Shown in pieces: positions 1 through 6,213 of a stretch of 10,887 bases of DNA. The position numbers and the translations under genes were made by a program. The number at the start of each line of letters is the position of its first letter. The first letter of the stretch is position 1. Source of the stretch: Candidatus Fermentibacteraceae bacterium (GTDB taxonomy: Bacteria; Fermentibacterota; Fermentibacteria; Fermentibacterales; JCC-6); assembly GCA_029932015.1 (NCBI GenBank), contig JAOZQW010000015.1:1-10887 (forward strand), read 5' to 3'. A model generated the notes under the pieces. That model saw nothing but the letters and a program-made list of their open reading frames with translations, did not search any database and was not told where the DNA came from.

Positions 1-87
1 GGGATTGTGTTTGAATGGGGCGAGTCTGAGAAGGAGATTGCTGTAAAGACGATTACACACATGATGATGAAGGCAAGACTTCGATAA
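1..87 (+). CDS. 3' end of an unidentified protein (partial)
   Basis: An open frame enters from the left edge in frame 1 and ends at TAA 85-87, giving the last 28 residues of a protein. The tail is charged (EWGESEKEIAVK, then a Met-rich stretch and a basic KARLR end). Its codons (GAA, GAG, AAG, GGC) resemble those of real genes in this window, and the other two forward frames are stopped within the first 50 bases. I do not recognise the family from so short a tail. No terminator hairpin follows. It could be a chance open frame, since 28 codons without a stop is weak evidence. Confidence 0.4.
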   Translation, partial: GIVFEWGESEKEIAVKTITHMMMKARLR

Positions 88-201
88 GAAGACATTATGC
101 ACTCTCCATTATCTCGTTCACTTCCATAGGCACCTCTTATTAGCATTATTCATTGATCTATGGCTGTCATGGCTGCAAGGCGAGATGAATCGCGAAGAGT
201 A

Positions 202-576
202 TCACTCCTTTTCCCTGCGTGCTGCTCTCAGTGTTCTCTCGGTGATCAGTTGCCTGTCCCAGTTATCGCCAAGGGCTACGAGCTTCTGGATAGTGGACGG
301 TGGGAGCTCCAGCAGACAGAGCCACTGTGTTACCCGGTCTGAGGATATCCCATGGCGTTCAGCGAGCTGCCTGCGCGTAAGACCCTCACGGACCATCTCG
401 TCATGCAGCTCTCGTGCATAGATAATGGGATTGCGGTAGACCTTGGTATCCAGCGGCCTGACGGGGATGTCTGGACGTGCTATACGAAGGGGATATGTGT
501 GCCCTCGGCTGGTTCGACTGGACGGAGGTCCGGCGTACCAGTGATTGGGGAAAGACACTCCGCTGCGTGTCCCCAT
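202..576 (-). CDS. Small helix-turn-helix DNA-binding protein, recombinase/ParB-type HTH
   Basis: The 124-residue protein has a convincing HTH at about residues 66-90 (LTRRQLAERHGISSDRV, then TQWLCLLELP). This is the style of ParB/KorB-like HTHs and of the HTH segments attached to some serine recombinases. It is preceded by YRNPIIYARELHDEM (about 47-61) and followed by an ITERTLR segment (111-117) that I associate with the same family. The N-terminal 30 residues look unlike the rest. An in-frame TAA lies two codons before the ATG at 576, so the frame cannot extend upstream, and that ATG lies inside a TGTCCCC repeat. GTG at 558 is another possible start; neither has a good Shine-Dalgarno site. 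No recombinase catalytic domain is present, so it is either a stand-alone regulator or the remnant of a mobile gene. The function is unproven, but the HTH is well supported. Confidence 0.6.
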   Translation of the reverse strand: MGTRSGVSFPNHWYAGPPSSRTSRGHTYPLRIARPDIPVRPLDTKVYRNPIIYARELHDEMVREGLTRRQLAERHGISSDRVTQWLCLLELPPSTIQKLVALGDNWDRQLITERTLRAARREKE

Positions 577-600
577 TTCCGGTTAACTGTTTGTCCCCTG
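567..600. repeat. Paired TGTCCCC repeat of mobile-element style
   Basis: Two direct copies of TGTCCCC (568-574 and 592-598) flank ATTTCCGGTTAACTGTT, which contains the palindrome GTTAAC (582-587). A GGGG..ACAC stretch at about 547-558 could fold back on the first GTGTCCCC with a bulge. From memory, GGGGACA/TGTCCCC motifs with GTTAAC-like cores occur near REP-associated (IS200-like) transposases in environmental genomes; no transposase is present here. The repeat lies between the HTH gene, whose first codon it contains, and the stop of the propeller gene at 610. Only one copy is in the window, so its repetitive nature is inferred. Confidence 0.3.
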
Positions 601-609
601 ACTGAGGTT

Positions 610-1845
610 TCAGTTCACGATGACAAGCCTGGTTGTGCGTCGGAAATCACCGGTATTGGCGACGATGAAGTGAATCCCCGTTCTCAGCCCACTAAGTGGC
701 AGTTCATGCTGACCTGCGGGGAGGATCCCTTCGAACAGCAGCTTCTCTGATCTCCCATCGATACTGTATGCAGTACAGGTCAGATGTCCCACGGAAGGAA
801 GGCCGATCTCAATTGTGCTGAAATTACTGGAAGGATTTGGCGCAACCGACAGTGTCAGAGATGCGGGAAGGTCAATTCCTCTGCTTATGCCGGTGGAGGA
901 CCTCTCGAGAATGGTCAGATTATTGCTGGCAGTATTTGCTATGGCGACCATGGATCCGTCAGAGTTGGAACACATGCCTGCAGGCTGACCACCGACGGAG
1001 ATGGTGGCCACAACGCTGTTATCCGAAGTCCTCATTACTCTGACCTTGTCTTCTTCATTGTCAGAGATGTAGATCCAATCACCAGAGGGCAGGGGGAGAA
1101 GCCTGTTAGGTGATGTTCCCACACCCGAGATCTCCTGCAGGAGAGTGTTGTCCGGAGCTGACATGACAGCGATCGTCTGCCAGTCTCTTTCGCAGAGATA
1201 TATCCTGTCACCGGCAGGAAGGGCACAGATATCGTATGTGTCAGCCCCTACGAAGAAGCGTGACAGAGAGTAAGAAGGCAGGCTGAAACAGGTCGCGTTG
1301 GCACTGCTTTTGTCGCTGACATACAGATAAGCTCCCCCTGGAAGAACACAGATACCCCCTGGGGAATAGGCAGCCCACCATGTACCCACGAGAGTGTTGC
1401 CGGAGGTCTCGATGGAAGAAACATGACCCCCTTCATGCGTGACGATCACTTCGGATCCATCAGGCATAGAGACTATTCTGGAGGCGGGATACGGAATCGA
1501 AATGCTGTCGGTAACGGTATGAGTGGCCGTATCTATAACCCTGACGGTCGTCTCAGCGCCATCGCAGACATAGATACGGTCACCTGCAGGGAGTATGCAC
1601 AGGTCAGTAGGGTCGTCATCCATCGGGATGAGTGTCACAAGCGAATAGTCCGAAGTGCGTATCACCGTCACATACCCGTATCCGATGGTGACATACAGGT
1701 ACTCTCCGGAGGGGTGGCAGCAGACGTTCCTGGGACTGTTCCCGGTAGCGACAGTGGCCACTACTGAGTCGGGGTAGGCAGAATCGGCAGCGAATGCTGT
1801 AAATGCAGTCGATAGCAGAACGAATACAATGAGTTTCCAGGCCAA
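610..1845 (-). CDS. Secreted seven-bladed YVTN-type beta-propeller with T9SS-like C-terminal domain
   Basis: The 411-residue exported protein starts at TTG 1845. A GGGGG ribosome-binding site lies six bases upstream, and the ATG at about 1857 is in another frame. Residues 1-19 are a signal peptide with a likely AFA/AD cleavage. Seven blades follow, each with a P..(I/L)..LP.GD.IYV.D-type motif, at about residues 36, 78, 120, 161, 202, 245 and 287 (for example DPTDLCILPAGDRIYVCD). Residues about 331-411 form a beta-rich domain beginning APNPSSN and containing ELPLSGLRTGIHFIV, matching the Por secretion (TIGR04183-type) or FlgD-Ig-like C-terminal signals of FCB bacteria. The protein is probably delivered to the cell surface or outside. 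YVTN propellers are usually non-enzymatic binding scaffolds, and no ligand can be named. It is divergent from the gene at 2032, and an inverted repeat lies just before the start. Confidence 0.88.
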   Translation of the reverse strand: MAWKLIVFVLLSTAFTAFAADSAYPDSVVATVATGNSPRNVCCHPSGEYLYVTIGYGYVTVIRTSDYSLVTLIPMDDDPTDLCILPAGDRIYVCDGAETTVRVIDTATHTVTDSISIPYPASRIVSMPDGSEVIVTHEGGHVSSIETSGNTLVGTWWAAYSPGGICVLPGGAYLYVSDKSSANATCFSLPSYSLSRFFVGADTYDICALPAGDRIYLCERDWQTIAVMSAPDNTLLQEISGVGTSPNRLLPLPSGDWIYISDNEEDKVRVMRTSDNSVVATISVGGQPAGMCSNSDGSMVAIANTASNNLTILERSSTGISRGIDLPASLTLSVAPNPSSNFSTIEIGLPSVGHLTCTAYSIDGRSEKLLFEGILPAGQHELPLSGLRTGIHFIVANTGDFRRTTRLVIVN

Positions 1846-1863
1846 GGCTAACCCCCATGTTCA

Positions 1864-1890
1864 AATATCTTCCAGTGAAGAGAAGATATT
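1864..1890. promoter_or_regulatory. Perfect 9-bp inverted repeat upstream of the propeller gene
   Basis: AATATCTTC (1864-1872) and GAAGATATT (1882-1890) are exact reverse complements separated by 9 bases. The element begins 19 bases upstream of the TTG start at 1845 on the minus strand, just outside the GGGGG ribosome-binding site. It has the size and symmetry of an operator for a dimeric repressor. If it lies in the mRNA leader, it would instead be an AU-rich hairpin next to the ribosome-binding site. No second copy was seen in the window. Confidence 0.45.
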
Positions 1891-1948
1891 CCCTTTTTGG
1901 TGGTGGAGAAAGAGTGACCGTATTGCAGGTTAAACTATGGCCCGGCAC

Positions 1949-1978
1949 TGGACATCCTGAACAAGGGTTGCGTATACA
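1949..1978 (+). promoter_or_regulatory. Possible sigma70-type promoter for the gene at 2032
   Basis: TGGACA (1949-1954) and TATACA (1973-1978) are separated by 18 bases, matching 5 of 6 and 4 of 6 of the sigma70 consensus. Transcription would start near 1985, leaving a leader of about 45 bases before the ATG at 2032. Promoter consensus in this lineage is unknown, so this is a candidate only. Confidence 0.28.
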
Positions 1979-2031
1979 CTCAGAGATCGAGTGATGTACA
2001 GGTGTGTCAGACCTGAGCAGGCAAGGATAAT

Positions 2032-2604
2032 ATGATGACAGGAACCCTTCCGATCCTGATACTGCTTTGTGTCACGACCATCTGTGCAGGGGACTGGGTC
2101 GTATGGGAGTATGACCTCAGAAGCGCTCCTCCCGGATGGGAATTTGAACACGAGTGGGTCTTCAGTTCAGAGGGAGTGAGGATGGACGAGTATGTCGGCT
2201 CTCCCTATACGAGCGAATGGGGGCATATCTACTCGCTTGACGTAGTCATTCCCGAAGGCTGCGACTCGATCGTCCTGCACATTGAACAGGATCTCAGTGT
2301 AACCAGCTCGGGCAATGGCTACGCAGGGGCTGAACTAGACTACAGGCTGAACGGGGTCGAGTGGCTCCCTCTGTTGAAAGTCGGGATATGGTATCAGTCC
2401 ACTGTACCGGTCCATGAAGACATCCCTGCTGCACCGGGCCAGGTTCTTGATCTGCATTTCGAGGCATATGCGGGAAAGGGCAATGACATGTATCCCGGAT
2501 GGGGCTCTATCGACTGGCTCCTGTATGACCTTACGCTTACCTTCTATGGAGAGCAAGTCTCCTTCGAACAGACCTCCTGGGGAGCGATAAAGAGAGCGAT
2601 GTAG
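2032..2604 (+). CDS. Small secreted protein with WGxIK C-terminal motif
   Basis: The 190-residue protein follows AAGGA (2023-2027). The second ATG (2035) has the better seven-base spacing and may be the true start. Residues 1-19 are hydrophobic (LPILILLCVTTICAG), a signal peptide probably cut near residues 18-20. The mature part is rich in aromatic and acidic residues in alternating beta-strand patterns (such as ELDYRLNGVEWLPLL and VLDLHFEAYAGKG), suggesting a beta-sandwich or jelly-roll domain. I do not recognise the family, and no catalytic motif is apparent. The protein ends EQTSWGAIKRAM, close to the DQDTWGGIKAGF ending of the secreted protein at 5296. The shared tail suggests a common sorting or anchoring signal. 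A 139-base gap separates it from the lipoprotein gene, so it may or may not be in the same operon. Confidence 0.75.
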   Translation: MMTGTLPILILLCVTTICAGDWVVWEYDLRSAPPGWEFEHEWVFSSEGVRMDEYVGSPYTSEWGHIYSLDVVIPEGCDSIVLHIEQDLSVTSSGNGYAGAELDYRLNGVEWLPLLKVGIWYQSTVPVHEDIPAAPGQVLDLHFEAYAGKGNDMYPGWGSIDWLLYDLTLTFYGEQVSFEQTSWGAIKRAM

Positions 2605-2731
2605 CGATCAGTCATATGCAGGAACATCATCTCTTTTCGAAGACAGGGATCGGTTCTATTTCCTGTTCCATATCGAATGCTGCACATATATTGGTCAGAT
2701 ATTGATATGGATGCGTAGACTCCACTGTTTC

Positions 2732-2737
2732 AGGAGG
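2732..2737 (+). promoter_or_regulatory. Strong Shine-Dalgarno site choosing the start at 2744
   Basis: AGGAGG lies six bases before the ATG at 2744. The frame is open further upstream, with TTG at 2702 and ATG at 2711, but neither has a comparable site. This favours 2744. The counter-argument is that only the longer forms carry basic residues before the hydrophobic signal-peptide core. Confidence 0.6.
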
Positions 2738-2743
2738 TTGCTT

Positions 2744-3613
2744 ATGTCCCTGGCAGTTCTGGGCGGTTCCGGGCAGGCGCTGGCTGCGGTGATACTGGCA
2801 TTCGCCGCATCATGCGGAGGAGACGGTGAGTCCGGCGAGAACACGATCGAAGTCTCTTCATGGTCATACATCGCTGATCACATCTGCACCGACATCTCGG
2901 CCATTCCGATAACATGGATCCAGAGCGTTCAGGAGGGAATCCGGCTGCATTACGCTCATACTTCGCACGGCTCTCAGCTGACGATAGGGCTGGAGAGCAT
3001 CGCGGAGGGCACAGCATCTCATGGAGTAGAGATCGAGTACTGCAACCTGCCTGGGCAATCGGGCGAGTTATGTATCTTTGACGGACAGCCGGGAGAAACA
3101 TACATATCCCCGGACCTCTTCTGGGAGACAGATGAGGGCCTGGATATGACCAGGGATGTACTGGATCGCAATCCCTCGATCAATGTCTGCATGTGGGCCT
3201 GGTGCAGTCAGCTGGATTACTACGGGGCGGGAGAGGTCGCGACCTATCTATCCGCCATGAGTACACTCGAATCTGAATATCCCGATGTGACCTTCATTTA
3301 CATGACGGGTAATGCCCAGGCCTCAGGGGCAGAAGGATACAACCGTTTTCTCCGCAACAATCAGATACGGGATTACTGCGAGAGAGGCGGTCTGGCTCTC
3401 TTCGATTTTGCCGATCTGGATTGCTGGCGCCTGAACCCCTCCTCAGGCGAATGGCAGCACAGCACCTACACATATGATGGAGTGGAGATCCCCGTTGAGC
3501 ACCAGGCTTTCAGCGGAGATGAGGCCGGACATACCACGGTCGAGAGCTGCAGGCAGAAGGGGCAGGCGCTCTGGTGGCTTCTTGCCGTTATTGCAGGATG
3601 GAGCGGGAACTGA
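2744..3613 (+). CDS. Exported lipoprotein of an uncharacterised, possibly SGNH-hydrolase-like family
   Basis: From the ATG at 2744 the protein has 289 residues. A hydrophobic segment ends in a lipobox-like FAASC (residues 20-24) followed by GGDGESGEN, typical of a lipoprotein cut before Cys24 and tethered by its lipid. The body carries HYAHTSHGSQ (69-78), FIYMTGNAQASG (184-195), an IRDYCERGGLALFDFADLD block (about 208-226) and a C-terminal AGHTTVESCR...ALWWLLAVIAGW. I associate this order (HTSHG, YMTG, RD.C...DFAD, terminal H..C and WWL..R/IAGW) with uncharacterised secreted proteins of FCB and planctomycete genomes. The order of conserved Ser and His suggests an SGNH-like esterase fold, but this is inference. 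Seven further cysteines in the mature part may form disulfides. The stop overlaps the next start (TGATG), so it is cotranslated with a diguanylate cyclase. If translation starts at 2711, the N-terminus gains a basic segment. Confidence 0.72.
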   Translation: MSLAVLGGSGQALAAVILAFAASCGGDGESGENTIEVSSWSYIADHICTDISAIPITWIQSVQEGIRLHYAHTSHGSQLTIGLESIAEGTASHGVEIEYCNLPGQSGELCIFDGQPGETYISPDLFWETDEGLDMTRDVLDRNPSINVCMWAWCSQLDYYGAGEVATYLSAMSTLESEYPDVTFIYMTGNAQASGAEGYNRFLRNNQIRDYCERGGLALFDFADLDCWRLNPSSGEWQHSTYTYDGVEIPVEHQAFSGDEAGHTTVESCRQKGQALWWLLAVIAGWSGN

Positions 3614-4566
3614 TGCGTCTGAAAGAATTGGAAAAACTTCAGATATTTGATCGGGTTGACATGACTGCGGTCGAACCGATCCTCTCCAAGTGTTCCATGA
3701 TTCGAAAGGAACCTGGAGAGGTGCTGCTTGCACCGGGGGATGAGAACACGACTCTCTTCGTTCTGGTGGATGGTGTGCTATCCATTCATCTCAAGTCACT
3801 GGAAGAAGAACCGCACACACTGATAGAGCCCGGTGAATGTGTTGGAGAACTTTCTGTTGTGAGCGGCGCACCTGCCGGGGCTTACGTCGTGGTTAGAGAG
3901 TCCTCTCGACTGCTGGCCATCCCGAATCGACGGGTATGGGAACTGCTTGACGCGAGTTACCTCGTGGCCCGCAATCTGCTGCTGATACTCTCTCTGAGAG
4001 TGAGTTTCACCAACAATGCCTTTCTATCTGCTGAAGACAGGCAGAGGATGTTCGAGAAGCATGCCAGGTCTGACTCTCTTACTGGCCTTCACAACAGACG
4101 CCATCTGGACGACGGGCTCGAGCAGATGTCCAGTCGTCTCGGTCAGGAAGGCTGCGGTTTCAGTTTTCTGATACTTGATGTGGATCATTTCAAGCGCTTC
4201 AATGATACCTATGGACATCTGGGTGGTGACTGCGTCCTCTCGACTCTGGGCCGGGTGCTCCGGGAGACCATGAGGAAAGAGGATATTCTGACCCGCTACG
4301 GCGGAGAGGAGTTCGCAGTGATACTTCCGGGACTCTGCATCGACGAGGCTGCCGAGATAGCGGAGAGGCTCAGGATCGCAGTCAGTGAAACGGAAATGAC
4401 AGGGAGCGAAGGTGAACCACTTCCATGCGTGACTATTTCGATCGGAGTGACTGAAGCCAGCCCCGGACAGGATCCAACTGCCGTGATCACTGCGGCGGAC
4501 AAGGCCATGTACGAGGCAAAGGAAGCCGGTCGAAACAGGGTCTGCCGCTCAGATGGGGAGAACTAG
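3613..4566 (+). CDS. Diguanylate cyclase (GGDEF) with N-terminal cyclic-nucleotide-binding-like domain
   Basis: The protein makes cyclic di-GMP from two GTP. The chosen start is ATG 3613, which overlaps the upstream TGA and has GGAG nine bases before it, giving 317 residues; the frame is open upstream to GTG 3574. Residues about 4-125 resemble a CNB domain (IRKEPGEVLLAPGD, then LFVLVDGVLSI, then GECVGELSVVSG). In the phosphate-binding cassette the usual Arg is missing (GAPAGAYV), so canonical cAMP binding is doubtful. Residues about 150-315 are a complete GGDEF domain with DSLTGLHNRR (154-163), LDVDHFKRFND (188-198), an intact RYGGEEF active site (228-234) and ISIGVTEA. An RKED I-site (221-224), spaced five residues before GGEEF, predicts product inhibition. 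There are no membrane segments, so it is cytoplasmic. Its coupling to the lipoprotein gene is the main context clue. Confidence 0.92.
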   Translation: MRLKELEKLQIFDRVDMTAVEPILSKCSMIRKEPGEVLLAPGDENTTLFVLVDGVLSIHLKSLEEEPHTLIEPGECVGELSVVSGAPAGAYVVVRESSRLLAIPNRRVWELLDASYLVARNLLLILSLRVSFTNNAFLSAEDRQRMFEKHARSDSLTGLHNRRHLDDGLEQMSSRLGQEGCGFSFLILDVDHFKRFNDTYGHLGGDCVLSTLGRVLRETMRKEDILTRYGGEEFAVILPGLCIDEAAEIAERLRIAVSETEMTGSEGEPLPCVTISIGVTEASPGQDPTAVITAADKAMYEAKEAGRNRVCRSDGEN

Positions 4567-5159
4567 GGACTCCAGAAATCCCTGGCGAGCCTGTCTATCT
4601 CTTCGTAGCGGTAGCATGTTACTATATGGTCATTGACCATGCCCACCGCCTGCATGTGTGAGTAGCAGATCGTCGGCCCCACGAACTTGAACCCGCGCTT
4701 CTTCAGGTCCCTGCTCAGGATGGAGGCAGTTTCTGTTGCTGCGGGGATGTCAGACATGGCCTTCCACTGATTTCTGACAGGCTTGCCGTCCACAAATGTC
4801 CAGATGTATGAGGCAAAGGAGCCAAACTCCTCAGCCACTTTAAGGAAAGCGACGGCATTGGAGACAGAGGATCTGACCTTCAGCCGGTTCCTGACTATTC
4901 CGGGGTCGGAGAGGAGCCGGGCAATATCGGTCTCACCGAAAAGTGCCACCTCCTCCGGATCAAATCCCGCATAGAGCCTCCTGTAGTTCTCCCTCTTCTT
5001 CAGTATTGTGGACCAGCTCAACCCCGCTTGCGCGCCCTCGAGGATCAGAAATTCAAATAGAGGCTGGTCGTCTGCCAACGGAACTCCCCATTCAGTATCG
5101 TGGTATTTACGCATCAGGTCACTTCCCAGCGACCAATCGCACCTGACATGCTTAGTCAT
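4563..5159 (-). CDS. tag: DNA-3-methyladenine glycosylase I
   Basis: This base-excision repair enzyme removes 3-methyladenine from alkylated DNA. The 198-residue length is near that of E. coli Tag. The family signatures are intact: RCDW at residues 6-9, YHDTEWGVP (19-27), LEGAQAGLSW (40-49), LKKRENYR (54-61), LKKRGFKFVGPTICYS (153-168) and VNDHIVTC (175-182). The zinc ligands of the family are present (Cys7, His20, His178, Cys182), as are the base-pocket Glu41 and Trp49. The start is ATG 5159, because AAGGAG lies six bases upstream; the in-frame GTG at 5174 would overlap that site. The gene ends in TAG 4563-4565, overlapping the stop of the convergent diguanylate cyclase gene. It is divergent from the secreted protein at 5296. 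Confidence 0.96.
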   Translation of the reverse strand: MTKHVRCDWSLGSDLMRKYHDTEWGVPLADDQPLFEFLILEGAQAGLSWSTILKKRENYRRLYAGFDPEEVALFGETDIARLLSDPGIVRNRLKVRSSVSNAVAFLKVAEEFGSFASYIWTFVDGKPVRNQWKAMSDIPAATETASILSRDLKKRGFKFVGPTICYSHMQAVGMVNDHIVTCYRYEEIDRLARDFWSP

Positions 5160-5226
5160 CTTCTTCTCCTTCACGAAGTTCCGGGAGCGAGGCTGATTGT
5201 GGATCCGGCTGAAGTATTATGCTGTG

Positions 5227-5255
5227 TTGACAAAGGGAGTATATGAAAGCATAAA
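5227..5255 (+). promoter_or_regulatory. Sigma70-type promoter for the secreted protein at 5296
   Basis: A perfect TTGACA (5227-5232) is followed, after 17 bases, by CATAAA (5250-5255, 4 of 6 matches to TATAAT) in an A/T-rich stretch. Transcription would start near 5262, about 34 bases before the ATG. This is the best promoter-like sequence in the window. The gene it serves is a stand-alone unit with its own terminator. Confidence 0.5.
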
Positions 5256-5295
5256 TTATTTGAATGAATGGTGCTAACTTGAAGGGAAGAGTGCT

Positions 5296-6135
5296 ATGAG
5301 AACAGTAGCAGTTGTTTTACTCTGTCTGACAGTTGCAGCCTTTGCATCTGTCAAGACGTGCGATGGAACGGTTGAGAACCCCGTCCCATCTACAGATGGC
5401 TCCTACACCATCGTGAACCAGTACGCCGGAGGTCTGACTCAGACCTACGGTATGGCCATCCAGGACGATGTCGCCAACAGCATCTGGCTCTCCAATTGGG
5501 GAACCGCAATCAACGATGAGTACAGCATGGCTACCGGATCGACCACGGGCAATAGCTGGGCGATAACAGACGGTATCGATGCAGACGACCAGGGTTACTG
5601 CGAATACTCAGGAGGGAATCAGTTCTTCTTCGGAGACTGGACCTTCAGCAACATCGGTGTATTCAGTGATACAGGAACATACCTCAAGGCTATAGCCGGT
5701 CCTGCCGCCTGGCAAGTCGTAACCGGGGTCTGCGCCGGCGGCGATATGCTCTACGGCTCAGATTTCAAGTCCGATGAGGTTGCCTGGGCTGATTATACAG
5801 GCACCGAGAGTTCCGTAACATGGACGGTTGCCACTTTCGAGAACATCTCCGGAATGGCCATTTATGGAGACTACATCTTCATGACCGCTCAGATGGGAGT
5901 CGGCTTCGACAACATTTTCATCTTCTACGTGAACCCCGATGGCAGCATCAACATGACACCCGTGTGGAGCTGCGAGTTCACAGAGGAGGATATGGAAAGT
6001 GCCGGATCCATCGAATGGGACGGTACACATCTCTGGCTCTATCCTCAGAACACATATATGTACCAGCTGGACATCGACTGGGTGCCCGGTGCCCTTGACC
6101 AGGACACCTGGGGTGGGATAAAGGCCGGATTCTAG
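5296..6135 (+). CDS. Secreted beta-propeller-like protein with WGxIK C-terminal motif
   Basis: The 279-residue protein follows an AAGGGA ribosome-binding site eight bases upstream. Residues 1-17 are a classic signal peptide (MRTVAVVLLCLTVAAFA), cut near AFA/SV. The mature part repeats a short motif of the form G..(hydrophobic)..(D/G)..(I/L)(W/Y/F): GMAIQDDVANSIWLSN (52-67), GVCAGGDMLYGSD (144-156), GMAIYGDYIFMTA (186-198) and SIEWDGTHLWLYP (238-250). This suggests a beta-propeller with irregular blades. No enzyme motif is recognised. The last residues, DQDTWGGIKAGF, match the EQTSWGAIKRAM end of the secreted protein at 2032, while the mature domains look unrelated. This points to a modular terminal tag. 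It lies between a promoter (5227-5255) and a terminator (6155-6189), so it is monocistronic and perhaps well expressed. The substrate or partner is unknown. Confidence 0.8.
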   Translation: MRTVAVVLLCLTVAAFASVKTCDGTVENPVPSTDGSYTIVNQYAGGLTQTYGMAIQDDVANSIWLSNWGTAINDEYSMATGSTTGNSWAITDGIDADDQGYCEYSGGNQFFFGDWTFSNIGVFSDTGTYLKAIAGPAAWQVVTGVCAGGDMLYGSDFKSDEVAWADYTGTESSVTWTVATFENISGMAIYGDYIFMTAQMGVGFDNIFIFYVNPDGSINMTPVWSCEFTEEDMESAGSIEWDGTHLWLYPQNTYMYQLDIDWVPGALDQDTWGGIKAGF

Positions 6136-6154
6136 ACTGATATCCTGAAAGACT

Positions 6155-6189
6155 GAGCGGCGGGGTGAATCCCCGCCGCTCTTCTATTT
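6155..6189 (+). terminator. Intrinsic (rho-independent) terminator
   Basis: GAGCGGCGGGG (6155-6165) pairs perfectly with CCCCGCCGCTC (6171-6181) around the five-base loop TGAAT. The T-rich TTCTATTT follows at 6182-6189. It begins 19 bases after the stop of the secreted protein at 6135. It also faces the end of the HEAT-repeat gene (6214 -). On that strand the hairpin is followed by few T residues, so it would work less well there. Confidence 0.9.
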
Positions 6190-6213
6190 AATTATGTGAC
6201 CAGGCATCATATC

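Noticed and set aside
124..163. CCATAG and CTATGG inverted repeat in the gap 88-201
   Set aside because: Six-base arms 28 bases apart are expected by chance; nothing else is seen in this gap.
352..750. Open frame of 132 codons on the plus strand
   Set aside because: It overlaps both the HTH gene and the propeller C-terminal domain on the other strand and shows no domain-like pattern.
1423..1767. Open frame of 114 codons on the plus strand
   Set aside because: It is fully antisense to the repeats of the beta-propeller, whose regularity explains the open frame.
2742..3101. Open frame of 119 codons on the minus strand
   Set aside because: It is antisense to the lipoprotein gene, Arg/Cys/Met-rich, and has no recognisable domain.
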